This document shows, in pieces, positions 1-6,177 of a stretch of 13,652 bases of DNA. Below the pieces are notes generated by a model. The model was not told where the DNA came from, ran no database searches, and saw only the letters and a list, made by a program, of their open reading frames with translations. Source of the DNA: JAENVT01 sp031412355 (GTDB lineage: Bacteria > Actinomycetota > Acidimicrobiia > Acidimicrobiales > Ilumatobacteraceae); assembly GCA_031412355.1 (NCBI GenBank), contig JANOCR010000273.1, positions 1 to 13,652 on the forward strand, read 5' to 3'. Both the position numbers and the translations under genes were made by a program. Position 1 is the stretch's first letter, and every line of letters starts with the position of its first letter.

Positions 1-1
1 T

Positions 2-112
2 CGTGTCGTGTTCATGGCCGGGGGTCAGATCGTCGAAGTCGGCACTCCTGAGCATTTCTTCACGAGTCCTCGCGAGGCACGGACGCGCTTGTTCCTCTCC
101 CAGATCCTCTAG
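2..112 (+). CDS. ABC transporter ATP-binding protein, C-terminal end (polar amino acid type), partial
   Basis: Only the last 36 codons are in the window, read in frame from position 2 to a TAG at 110-112. The peptide contains MAGGQIVEVGTPEHFF followed by a TSPREARTRLFLSQIL end. This matches the C-terminal signature of GlnQ/HisP/GltL-type ATPases, in which a 'GxIVExGxPxxxFxxP' strand is followed by 'RTRxFLxxxL'. Such ATPases energise uptake of polar amino acids at the inner face of the membrane. The Walker and signature motifs lie outside the window, so substrate and completeness cannot be judged. No further gene of the transporter follows it, so it is probably last in its operon. Family call fairly sure, substrate unknown. 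Confidence 0.75.
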   Translation, partial: RVVFMAGGQIVEVGTPEHFFTSPREARTRLFLSQIL

Positions 113-207
113 TTTCGCACGAGCTCGACAAAGGTGGTGCCTGTCGGGCGAAAACACCCCTGTCTCTCGCGCGCAGAAGGCAGTGCTGGCGCCGCGCGGG
201 TCTGTGC

Positions 208-240
208 CAGCTCATAGAACGACAGTCGTTCTATGAGCTG
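208..240. repeat. 33-nt near-perfect palindrome in intergenic region
   Basis: The 16-nt arm cagctcatagaacgac (208-223) and its exact reverse complement gtcgttctatgagctg (225-240) flank a single central A (224). After one mismatch (207/241) three more pairs follow (204-206 with 242-244). The arms are clearly more AT-rich than the surroundings. There is no T-run after either arm, so a classic intrinsic terminator is not indicated. A two-fold symmetric protein-binding site or a factor-independent hairpin for the upstream ABC gene are both possible. Confidence 0.85.
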
Positions 241-373
241 ACACGGAGCGTTTGAGCAATTTGTAAGCGCGCGATGTCGCCGGCGAACCCGGATGCGCAT
301 CACCTCCGTGAGCACCACATCGGCACCCGAGCAACGCCCGAGTGAGCCGTGCGGCCTCCTTGGAACGGATGTG

Positions 374-403
374 TTGACGCCGGGGTAAGGCGGTGTGTAT
401 GTT
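374..403 (+). promoter_or_regulatory. candidate promoter of the BNR-repeat gene
   Basis: TTGACG (374-379; five of six consensus bases) is followed after 18 nt by TATGTT (398-403; four of six). Transcription would start near 410, giving a leader of about 50 nt that includes the GGGAGGT ribosome-binding site before the ATG at 461. The call rests on two hexamers with near-optimal spacing, without experimental support. Confidence 0.4.
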
Positions 404-460
404 CCAGACAACTGGTTCCGGGCGCTCTGCTCAGCACCGGCATAACTGGGAGGTGGCTAG

Positions 461-2263
461 ATGCCCCGACACAGATACCTACTTGCATTGGCTGGTTTGG
501 TGGCCATGACGCCCGGACTGGTGGTCGCCCAGCACGCCGTCGACGCCGAGGTCACCGTAGGTAGCGACGATCTCTTCTTCTCCCACAACAAACAGAACGA
601 ACCCGGGCTCGCTGTCAACCCGGTGCACACCGAGATCCTCGTCGCTGGGGCGAACGACAACGTCGACATGGAGCAGTGCAACGCAGGTGATCCCGAGACC
701 TGCCCGTTCACGCCAGGCGTCGGCGTCTCTGGTGTGCAATTCTCGTTGGACGGAGGCCACACGTGGATCCAGCCGACCTACACCGGTTTGTCGGCGCGCA
801 ACGCCTCGTGCCGGCCCGCGCCGGGCACCTCCACCGGTTGCGTTCCCACGGTGGGCGCGATCGGCACCTTGCCGTGGTACTACGAGAGCGGCCTGGTATC
901 GAACGGTGATCCGGAACTCGTCTTCGGGCCCGTCCCGGCCGCCGACGGTACGTTCTCATGGGAAAACGGCCAAAGGCTGTACTACGCCAACATCGCTACC
1001 AAGCTCGATCCCAACGCTTTCCTTGGCGCTGGCGCGATCGCCGTCTCCCGCACCGACGAGGTGGCCGCTGCGGCCGCCAACGACAAGAATGCATGGATGG
1101 CGCCAGTGATTGTCACCCGCCAGAACAGTGCCCTGTTCAGCGACAAGGAGCAGATCTGGGCTGACAACGCTGATACCAGCCCCCACTTCGGCAACGTATA
1201 CGTGTGCAACGTCGGCTTCCGCGGCGCAGCGGGTAGCGAGCCGGTCCTGTTCGCTCGCTCGACGGACGGCGGAGACACATGGACCACACGCCAGATCACC
1301 GAAGCAGCGAACAACAACCAGACCGGCGGGCGGCAGGGATGCGCGATTCGCACCGCTAGCGATGGGACCGTCTATCTGATCTGGCAGGGGTTCGACAAAA
1401 AGCGCAACACCGGAGTGCTCTACCAGGCCCGTTCGTTCGACGGTGGGGCCAACTTCGAGCGGGCCCGTGCGATCGTCGACGTCGCCGGCATCGGCCAGTT
1501 CGATCCCGCCCAAGGGCGGTTCACCATCGACGGTGTCGCCGGTGCCCGAACGAACAGCTTCCCGAGCATAGACATCGCCAACGGAGCGCCGAGCGGCCCC
1601 GACGCCACCGACGAGATCGTGATCACCTGGTCCGACGACCGCGCAGGGGCGAACCAGGAACAGGCGTTCCTCATCCGTTCCACCAGCGACGGCCGGTCCT
1701 ACTCGGCACCCACTGTCGTGTCCGCGGCGGGCGATCGAGCCAACCAGCCGGCGGTCGCGATTGCGCCCGACGGAGCCGACGTGTACGTCGTCTACAACGC
1801 CTACCTCGACCCGTGGCAAACGACCACCGCCAATGCGCGGCCGATGCTCGGCGTCGTCCACTACGTCGCCCAGAACGGGGTCGTCACGCCATTGCATCGC
1901 GGTGCGATCGGCGACGCTCGCGCCTCCAGTGCCAATGGGTTGGTCGCGGAGTTCATCGGTGATTACAACTATGCCGTGGCGACCCGTGACTACGGCGCTG
2001 CCGTGTGGAACGACATGCGCGACGGTGCTGTCTGCCCAGCGATCAACGACTACCGACAGGCGTTTGTCGAAGACGTAGTCGGCGGCGGTGCACAGCCAAT
2101 TGTCGCCGATCGGCCACGCGATCGCGCTGCGGCATCCGAGGTTCCCCAGGCCCATTCGACTGCCCTCCGCCCCGGCCCGAACAATGAGTGTGCTCAAGGC
2201 GCTGCGGCGTCGTTCGGCAACTCCAGCATCTACGGCGGGGTCTACTCGGACCCCACGCCGTAA
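461..2263 (+). CDS. secreted Asp-box (BNR) repeat beta-propeller protein, sialidase-like
   Basis: A 600-residue protein with an N-terminal signal peptide: basic MPRHR, a hydrophobic stretch to about residue 22, and a likely cleavage after VVA (23). Four Asp-box motifs are visible: SLDGGHTW (95-102), STDGGDTW (267-274), SFDGGANF (325-332) and the degenerate STSDGRSY (407-414). Asp boxes stabilise blades of sialidase-type beta-propellers, so a secreted propeller is well supported. A sialidase or other glycoside hydrolase activity is only a possibility, because the catalytic Arg triad cannot be assigned by eye. A late EFIGDYNYAVATRDYGAAVW segment (497-516) resembles the end of such propellers. 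There is no lipobox and no C-terminal anchor, so the protein is probably released. The start is set by GGGAGGT (448-454) ahead of the ATG. It stands alone, with a tRNA on the opposite strand downstream. Confidence 0.85.
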   Translation: MPRHRYLLALAGLVAMTPGLVVAQHAVDAEVTVGSDDLFFSHNKQNEPGLAVNPVHTEILVAGANDNVDMEQCNAGDPETCPFTPGVGVSGVQFSLDGGHTWIQPTYTGLSARNASCRPAPGTSTGCVPTVGAIGTLPWYYESGLVSNGDPELVFGPVPAADGTFSWENGQRLYYANIATKLDPNAFLGAGAIAVSRTDEVAAAAANDKNAWMAPVIVTRQNSALFSDKEQIWADNADTSPHFGNVYVCNVGFRGAAGSEPVLFARSTDGGDTWTTRQITEAANNNQTGGRQGCAIRTASDGTVYLIWQGFDKKRNTGVLYQARSFDGGANFERARAIVDVAGIGQFDPAQGRFTIDGVAGARTNSFPSIDIANGAPSGPDATDEIVITWSDDRAGANQEQAFLIRSTSDGRSYSAPTVVSAAGDRANQPAVAIAPDGADVYVVYNAYLDPWQTTTANARPMLGVVHYVAQNGVVTPLHRGAIGDARASSANGLVAEFIGDYNYAVATRDYGAAVWNDMRDGAVCPAINDYRQAFVEDVVGGGAQPIVADRPRDRAAASEVPQAHSTALRPGPNNECAQGAAASFGNSSIYGGVYSDPTP

Positions 2264-2279
2264 GCGCGCAGGCCGTCCA

Positions 2280-2316
2280 AGCCGACCGCTGATCCACCCG
2301 AGCTCGGCGGTCGGTT
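2280..2316. terminator. candidate bidirectional hairpin terminator
   Basis: ccgaccgc (2282-2289) pairs exactly with gcggtcgg (2307-2314), extended by a G-T and an A-T pair, around a 17-nt loop. It lies 17 nt past the stop of the plus-strand BNR gene and 12 nt past the 3' end of the minus-strand tRNA, so it is placed to end both transcripts. It lacks a U-tract, which is common in high-GC actinobacteria; function is inferred from position and structure. Confidence 0.45.
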
Positions 2317-2327
2317 CGGCGTGTGTG

Positions 2328-2400
2328 TCGGGATGGGGAGACTCGAACTCCCGACCCCCTGCTCCCAAAGCAGGTGCGCTACCAACTGCGCCACATCCCG
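2328..2400 (-). tRNA. tRNA-Pro (anticodon UGG)
   Basis: The reverse complement folds as a full cloverleaf of 73 nt. Acceptor CGGGATG pairs with CATCCCG, D stem GCGC/GCGC has loop AGTTGGTA, anticodon stem CCTGC/GCAGG has loop TTTGGGA, the variable loop is GGGTC, and T stem GGGAG/CTCCC has loop TTCGAGT. The anticodon TGG reads CCN proline codons, and the C1-G72 pair with A73 is the usual bacterial tRNA-Pro identity. The bases after A73 are CAC, so CCA is not encoded and must be added post-transcriptionally. Confidence 0.95.
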
Positions 2401-2415
2401 GACGCCAGCATGTTA
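2401..2415 (-). promoter_or_regulatory. -10 box of the tRNA-Pro promoter
   Basis: On the minus strand TAACAT (2415-2410) stands 9 nt before the first tRNA base, a correct distance for transcription to start 1-3 nt upstream of the mature 5' end. No good -35 hexamer is seen 15-18 nt further upstream, so read-through from the aminotransferase gene is an alternative. Confidence 0.4.
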
Positions 2416-2503
2416 CCGGGGGAGGTGGCAGACATCCCCGAGCACGGCCGCCGGAGCTACCTGCGGATGGAAGCCGAAGGCCTTCGTCGCACGTGCGAGT
2501 CCA

Positions 2504-3664
2504 TTACCGGGCGAGTTCGTCGACGGCCGACAGCAATCGGTCGACGTCAGGATGCTCTACGTAGCGCGAGATACCAGCGCGGATGACGCCGCCGCCGTCG
2601 GCCAATCCCAATTGGTTCACAACCTCCACCGCATAGTTGTGGCCATCCCACACAGCGATTCTCCTCGCGGCCAATGCTTTCGATGCCTCAGCAGGATGCA
2701 CGCCGTCAATGGTGAACGCAGCGGTCGGCACTCGATCGGCGAGCGTCTGCGATCCCCACACCTTCACACCGTTGATCGAAAGCAGGCCTTCGATCAGGCG
2801 CGCGAAGACTTCCACCTCCGCCTCTTCCAACTGGCGCATGTCCTCTTCGACCAGGAAGCGGGCGGCAGCCTCGATGCCGGCGATGCCCTCGAAGTTGGGC
2901 ATGCCGGTCTCCAGACGTCCAGGCCCGTGGTCCGCTGCCGGCCGCACCTTGAACACCGGCAGGCTTTCGAGCAGTTCCGGCCGCATCCACAACACGCCGC
3001 TGTGCGGGCCGTACCACTTGTACGGAGACGTGACCAGGGCATCGCACCCGAGCGCGGCAACATCGATCTTGCGATGGGGCGCGAGGTGCACGGCGTCGAC
3101 GTAGACGTAGGCCCCGACCGCGTGCGCAGCTTCGATGATCGGCGCCAGGTCCGGTGTTGAGCCGAGCAGGTTCGATGCTCCAGGAACCGTGACCCATTTG
3201 GTGCGCTCGTCGATCAACTCGATGACGTTGGAGGGTGGAAGCTGGCCGGTCGACGGGTCGAACGGCGCCAGAAGGTGCTCGGCTCCGGCGGCGTCGGCCG
3301 CACGTTTCCACGGAGTGATGTTGGCGTCGTGGTCGAGACGGGTGCCGACGATCCGGTCGCCCGGCCGCAACGTGTCGCCGATCGCTCGGGACACGGCGAA
3401 CGTCAGCGATGTCATGTTGGGCCCGAAGCTGATGCCCTCGGGGTCGGCCCCCAGGAACTGACCGACGGCGGCGCGCGTGCGATCCATCAACCGCTGGCAT
3501 TCCTCCGCGGCGACAAACGGCCCGCCGTTGGCCGCGGTGTTGCCGCTGGCCATCCACTCGCTCATCGCGGTGATGGCCGAGTCGACCATCTGCGTGCCCG
3601 CTGGCCCGTCGAACCGCGCCCATTCCGGGCCGACGCCCGGGAACCGGTGACGCAACGACGTCAC
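2504..3664 (-). CDS. class V aminotransferase, cysteine-desulfurase-like (VC1184-like subfamily)
   Basis: A 386-residue PLP enzyme of fold type I. Visible landmarks are the N-terminal FDGPAGTQM (18-26), GPNMTSLTF (81-89), LDHDANITPW (110-119), the cofactor-ring Asp in YVDAVHLAPH (Asp190, His193), and the Schiff-base lysine in SPYKWYGPH (Lys216). These match the desulfurase-like VC1184 subfamily, whose reaction is poorly defined. The only cysteines are Cys56 and Cys207, so the C-terminal catalytic Cys of true NifS/SufS desulfurases appears absent and sulfur transfer is doubtful. The GTG start at 3664 is chosen because AGGGG lies 7 nt upstream and the protein aligns from there. The frame stays open much further upstream, but that part crosses a hairpin repeat and the neighbouring gene. 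It is probably co-oriented, perhaps co-transcribed, with the small gene at 3765-4034. Confidence 0.85.
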   Translation of the reverse strand: MTSLRHRFPGVGPEWARFDGPAGTQMVDSAITAMSEWMASGNTAANGGPFVAAEECQRLMDRTRAAVGQFLGADPEGISFGPNMTSLTFAVSRAIGDTLRPGDRIVGTRLDHDANITPWKRAADAAGAEHLLAPFDPSTGQLPPSNVIELIDERTKWVTVPGASNLLGSTPDLAPIIEAAHAVGAYVYVDAVHLAPHRKIDVAALGCDALVTSPYKWYGPHSGVLWMRPELLESLPVFKVRPAADHGPGRLETGMPNFEGIAGIEAAARFLVEEDMRQLEEAEVEVFARLIEGLLSINGVKVWGSQTLADRVPTAAFTIDGVHPAEASKALAARRIAVWDGHNYAVEVVNQLGLADGGGVIRAGISRYVEHPDVDRLLSAVDELAR

Positions 3665-3676
3665 GCGCCAACCCCT

Positions 3677-3722
3677 AGTGGAGTGTTTCGCGCCACCCCG
3701 GGTGGGCCTGAGACACTCCACT
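3677..3722. repeat. REP-like 46-nt hairpin element
   Basis: agtggagtgt (3677-3686) and its exact reverse complement acactccact (3713-3722) flank a GC-rich core in which gccaccc and gggtgggc can form an inner stem with one bulge. The unpaired stretch between outer and inner stems is about 5 nt per side. It sits just upstream of the aminotransferase ribosome-binding site, so it lies in that gene's mRNA leader if the gene is co-transcribed with 3765-4034. The architecture resembles the hairpins at 8812-8919, but the sequence differs. Confidence 0.7.
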
Positions 3723-3744
3723 GGGTAGTTCGGGTGACGGGCAC

Positions 3745-3771
3745 GGGGTCGGGGGGCAGGGGGGTCAGGGG
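3745..3771 (+). other. putative G-quadruplex motif
   Basis: Four G-runs of 4, 6, 6 and 4 bases (3745-3748, 3751-3756, 3759-3764, 3768-3771) are separated by loops of 2, 2 and 3 nt. This satisfies the usual G3+N1-7 rule with margin. It overlaps the stop codon of the minus-strand small gene, whose mRNA carries the C-rich complement. Confidence 0.65.
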
Positions 3772-4034
3772 CGTTTGGAGGTCTTGGCCAGGCGTTTGGC
3801 GGCCCGGCCGATCGGCACGATGTTGCGCTGGTCGAGGTCGCCGACCTCGATGCCGTTGTCGAATGCCACCCGGTACCGCTGCCAGTTGAATCCATTCGCC
3901 AAGATGACCTTGCCCTCGGTGCCCGCCGCGACACCCGCATCGAGGTCGACGGTGCTTTCGACACGGTCGCCCATCCGCAGATCGAGTTGGTCGGCATGCG
4001 GCTTGGCAAGCGCGTGAGGCTTCCAATAGGTCAT
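3765..4034 (-). CDS. small conserved hypothetical protein, SH3-like/KOW-like barrel
   Basis: An 89-residue protein. The central part (roughly residues 21-74) reads MGDRVESTVDLDAGV, then AGTEGKVI, RYRVAFDNGIEVGDL and RNIVPI. This is a GDRV...GTEGKV...Y.V.FDNG pattern typical of small SH3-like barrels. A basic tail (RAAKRLAKTSKRP) follows. No catalytic residues or membrane segments are seen, and function is unknown. The ATG at 4034 is preferred; an in-frame GTG two codons upstream is possible, and no Shine-Dalgarno is visible before either. It is divergent from tig with only 48 nt between the start codons, so the promoters must overlap or abut. The aminotransferase follows 100 nt downstream on the same strand. 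Confidence 0.7.
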   Translation of the reverse strand: MTYWKPHALAKPHADQLDLRMGDRVESTVDLDAGVAAGTEGKVILANGFNWQRYRVAFDNGIEVGDLDQRNIVPIGRAAKRLAKTSKRP

Positions 4035-4067
4035 GGTCACAGTCTGCCCGATGAGGGGGTCGACCGA

Positions 4068-4073
4068 TAGCAT
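4068..4073 (+). promoter_or_regulatory. -10 box for a leaderless tig transcript
   Basis: TAGCAT (4068-4073) fits the actinobacterial TANNNT -10 pattern and ends 9 nt before the tig GTG (4083). Transcription would therefore start at or within a few bases of the start codon. No Shine-Dalgarno occurs close to the GTG; a G-rich run at 4055-4059 is too far upstream. A leaderless mRNA is the simplest reading. Confidence 0.5.
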
Positions 4074-4082
4074 CGACCATCT

Positions 4083-5513
4083 GTGAACAGCACGATCTCG
4101 CCCGTAGTGGACACCCCAGAAGACGCACCCGCCAAGAAGCTCGTGAAGGTTTCGGTGACCATCGACGAAGCCGAGTTCGATCGCGACATCGACATGGCGT
4201 TTCGCACGATCGCCAAGGAAGTCAAGCTTCCCGGGTTCCGCCCGGGCAAGGTGCCGCGCAAGGTCCTCGAGGCCCGCATCGGTCTGGCGACTGCTCGCGA
4301 GCAGGCACTTCGCGACGCTGTCCCGCAGTACCTGGCCAACGCGGTGCGCGAGCACGACATCGATTTGATCTCCACGCCGAACATCGAATTCACCGGCGGA
4401 CAGGAGTCGGGTCCGGTGTCGTTCGATGCCACATGCGAAGTACGACCCGAGATCACGGTTCCGGGTTACGGCGGTTTGCGAGTCGAGCTCTCCTCACCAG
4501 CGGCGACCGAAGCCGACATCGATGAAGCGGTCGACGCCGAGCTCCGGCGTCAAGGATCACTGGTGGATGTCGATCGTCCGGTGCAGTCCGGCGACCAGGT
4601 CACGCTCAATCTCGCGGCCAGCCGCGACGGCGAGCCAGTGTCTGGGCTCAACACCGAGGATTGGCTCTATCAGGTCGGCAGCGGCTGGGTGGCGCCGGGC
4701 TTCGACGGTGAGTTGCTGGGTGCCAGCGCTGGCGATGAACTGACCTTCACGGCCACCCCGAACGGCACCAACGAGCCGGCCGATTTCGAGGTCACCATCT
4801 CCAAGGTGCAAGAGACCGATCTGCCCGAGCTGACCGACGAATGGGTCAGCGAGAACTTGGGTGAGTTCGAGACGATCGACGAGTGGCGCGCCGCGCTGGC
4901 CGAGCGAATCGGCGCCGGCAAGTTGAACCAGACCCGCAACCAGTTCATCGAGCGAACCACGTCGGCACTCGCCGGCTTGGTCGACATCGAGCCCCCCGAA
5001 TCCATGGTGCAGGCCGACCTGCAGGGTCGCGTGCAGAACACGGTGCAGCAGTTCCAGGCCCAGGGCATCTCGATCGATCAGTGGCTGCAGGTCACCGGCC
5101 AAGACGCGGCGACGTTCATCGAGAGCCTGAAGGTGCAGTCACAAAAGGCTGTGAAGGTCGACTTGGCCCTGCGTGCAGTGGGCGTCGCCGAAGGCATCGA
5201 GGTGACCGACGACGACATCAATGCCGAGTACGCCCGCATCGCCATGCAGGTTCGACAGAAGCCAACCGAGGTACGCAAGGCGTACGAGAAGAACGATGCG
5301 GTCACCGATCTCGTAGCCCAAATGCGCAAGACCAAGGCTCTCGATTGGCTCCTCGACCACGTCGAGATCGTGGACCCCGAAGGCAATCCGATCGATCGCA
5401 CGCTCGTCATCGGTAAGACTGACGATCACGATCACCACCACGGCGATCACGATCACGGTGACCATGATCACGAACATCACGATCACGACCATGAAGGGCA
5501 CGACCATGATTGA
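4083..5513 (+). CDS. tig: trigger factor (ribosome-associated chaperone, FKBP-type PPIase) with His/Asp-rich tail
   Basis: A 476-residue protein of the usual trigger factor length plus a tail. The ribosome-docking signature GFRPGKVPRK is at residues 51-60, within an N-terminal domain beginning KVSVTIDEAEFDRDIDMAFR. A middle FKBP-like domain follows (about 165-250; GDQVTLNLAAS, VGSGWVAPGFDGELLGASAGDE), then a helical C-terminal chaperone domain. It binds at the ribosome exit tunnel and shields nascent chains. Residues 447-476 form an extra tail of 14 His, 11 Asp, 3 Gly and 2 Glu, which suggests metal binding as in SlyD-type tails (inference). The GTG start sits next to a -10 box, implying leaderless translation. 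It is the first gene of the tig-clpP-clpX cluster and its end overlaps clpP by 8 nt, so the two are probably translationally coupled. Confidence 0.95.
   Translation: MNSTISPVVDTPEDAPAKKLVKVSVTIDEAEFDRDIDMAFRTIAKEVKLPGFRPGKVPRKVLEARIGLATAREQALRDAVPQYLANAVREHDIDLISTPNIEFTGGQESGPVSFDATCEVRPEITVPGYGGLRVELSSPAATEADIDEAVDAELRRQGSLVDVDRPVQSGDQVTLNLAASRDGEPVSGLNTEDWLYQVGSGWVAPGFDGELLGASAGDELTFTATPNGTNEPADFEVTISKVQETDLPELTDEWVSENLGEFETIDEWRAALAERIGAGKLNQTRNQFIERTTSALAGLVDIEPPESMVQADLQGRVQNTVQQFQAQGISIDQWLQVTGQDAATFIESLKVQSQKAVKVDLALRAVGVAEGIEVTDDDINAEYARIAMQVRQKPTEVRKAYEKNDAVTDLVAQMRKTKALDWLLDHVEIVDPEGNPIDRTLVIGKTDDHDHHHGDHDHGDHDHEHHDHDHEGHDHD
5421..5510 (+). repeat. His/Asp codon repeat encoding the Tig tail
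   Basis: Quasi-periodic cac/gat/gac/cat codons encode 30 residues made only of His, Asp, Gly and Glu. The sole adjacent Glu-Gly pair (GAA GGG, 5493-5498) doubles as the ribosome-binding site of clpP, 7 nt before its ATG. Confidence 0.9.
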
Positions 5514-6135
5514 GTCCAAGAACTATCTGGTTCCCAATGTCATCGAACAGACCAGTCGTGGTGAGCGGGGGATGGATCTCTACTCGCGTTTGCTCAAGGA
5601 GAACATCATCTTCTTGCAGACTCCGATCGACGACAGCATCGCCAGTTTGATCTGCGCGCAGTTCATCCATCTCGAGAGCGAGAACCCCGACAAGGACATC
5701 AACCTCTACATCAACAGTCCCGGCGGCGACATCACCGCGTTGTTCGCGATCTACGACACCATGCAATTCATCAAGAACGACATTGCCACGATCTGCCTCG
5801 GCCAGGCGGCCTCTGCTGCCGCGGTTCTGCTGGCCGCCGGCACCAAAGGCAAGCGATTGGCGCTGCCGCACAGCAGAATCCTTTTGCACCAGCCATACGG
5901 TCAGGTTGGCTACGGCCAGGTGACCGATCTCGAGCTGGCAGCCAAGGAAATCATGCGCATGCGGGATCTTCTCGAGGAAATCCTGTCGAAGCACACCGGT
6001 CAAACCATCGAGCGCGTCCACAAAGACACGGACCGCGATTTCGTTATGGAAGCACATGAGGCCCTCACGTATGGCATCATCGATGATGTGATTTCGTCTC
6101 GTGACGCCGTCGACCGCACCGGTCCGATTCGCTGA
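5506..6135 (+). CDS. clpP: ATP-dependent Clp protease proteolytic subunit
   Basis: A 209-residue serine peptidase of family S14. From comparison with E. coli ClpP, the catalytic triad is Ser103 (in GQAASAAAVLL), His128 (LLHQP) and Asp178 (DTDRDF). The family block VIEQTSRGERGMDLYSRLLK (12-31) and YINSPGGDITALFAIYDTMQ (68-87) are also present. It forms the tetradecameric chamber that degrades substrates unfolded by ClpX or ClpC. The ATG at 5506 is chosen because AAGGG lies 7 nt upstream inside the end of tig; in-frame ATGs at 5458 and 5491 have no ribosome-binding site and would only add His-tail-derived residues. The residue after Ser103 is Ala rather than the common Met. Only one clpP is present here, whereas many actinobacteria have clpP1-clpP2 at this place. 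Confidence 0.96.
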   Translation: MIESKNYLVPNVIEQTSRGERGMDLYSRLLKENIIFLQTPIDDSIASLICAQFIHLESENPDKDINLYINSPGGDITALFAIYDTMQFIKNDIATICLGQAASAAAVLLAAGTKGKRLALPHSRILLHQPYGQVGYGQVTDLELAAKEIMRMRDLLEEILSKHTGQTIERVHKDTDRDFVMEAHEALTYGIIDDVISSRDAVDRTGPIR

Positions 6136-6177
6136 TCCTCACGAATCGACCTACAGGGCGAGCAAGGAGACTGAACC

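Larger units (their letters stand above)
113..460. other. non-coding region between ABC ATPase end and BNR protein
   Basis: These 348 nt hold no ORF with recognisable protein features on either strand. The short open frames run through the palindrome and have Arg/Ser/Pro-rich shadow composition. The identifiable contents are the palindrome at 208-240, a candidate sigma70-type promoter at 374-403 and the ribosome-binding site of the next gene at 448-454. Confidence 0.6.

Noticed and set aside
208..240. LexA/SOS box within the palindrome (GAAC...GTTC)
   Set aside because: The half-sites are separated by 7 nt, not the 4 nt of the actinobacterial GAAC-N4-GTTC box. KstR-type spacing (2 nt) does not fit either.
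109..411. 100-codon minus-strand frame in the first intergenic region
   Set aside because: It reads through the palindrome, has no ribosome-binding site that I can identify and no recognisable domain.
956..2368. 470-codon minus-strand frame opposite the BNR gene and into the tRNA
   Set aside because: It overlaps the tRNA and the candidate terminator, has shadow composition, and the plus-strand gene has a signal peptide, Asp boxes and a ribosome-binding site.
2321..3160. 279-codon plus-strand frame across the tRNA and aminotransferase
   Set aside because: It begins inside the tRNA gene region and is antisense to a clear PLP enzyme.
3665..4009. N-terminal extension of the aminotransferase to 501 residues
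   Set aside because: The extension runs through the REP-like hairpin and out of frame through the small gene; the GTG at 3664 has AGGGG at good spacing and begins where family similarity begins.
5458..5505. Longer ClpP starting at ATG 5458 or 5491
   Set aside because: These starts lack a ribosome-binding site and add residues that merely reflect the tig His/Asp repeat in another frame.
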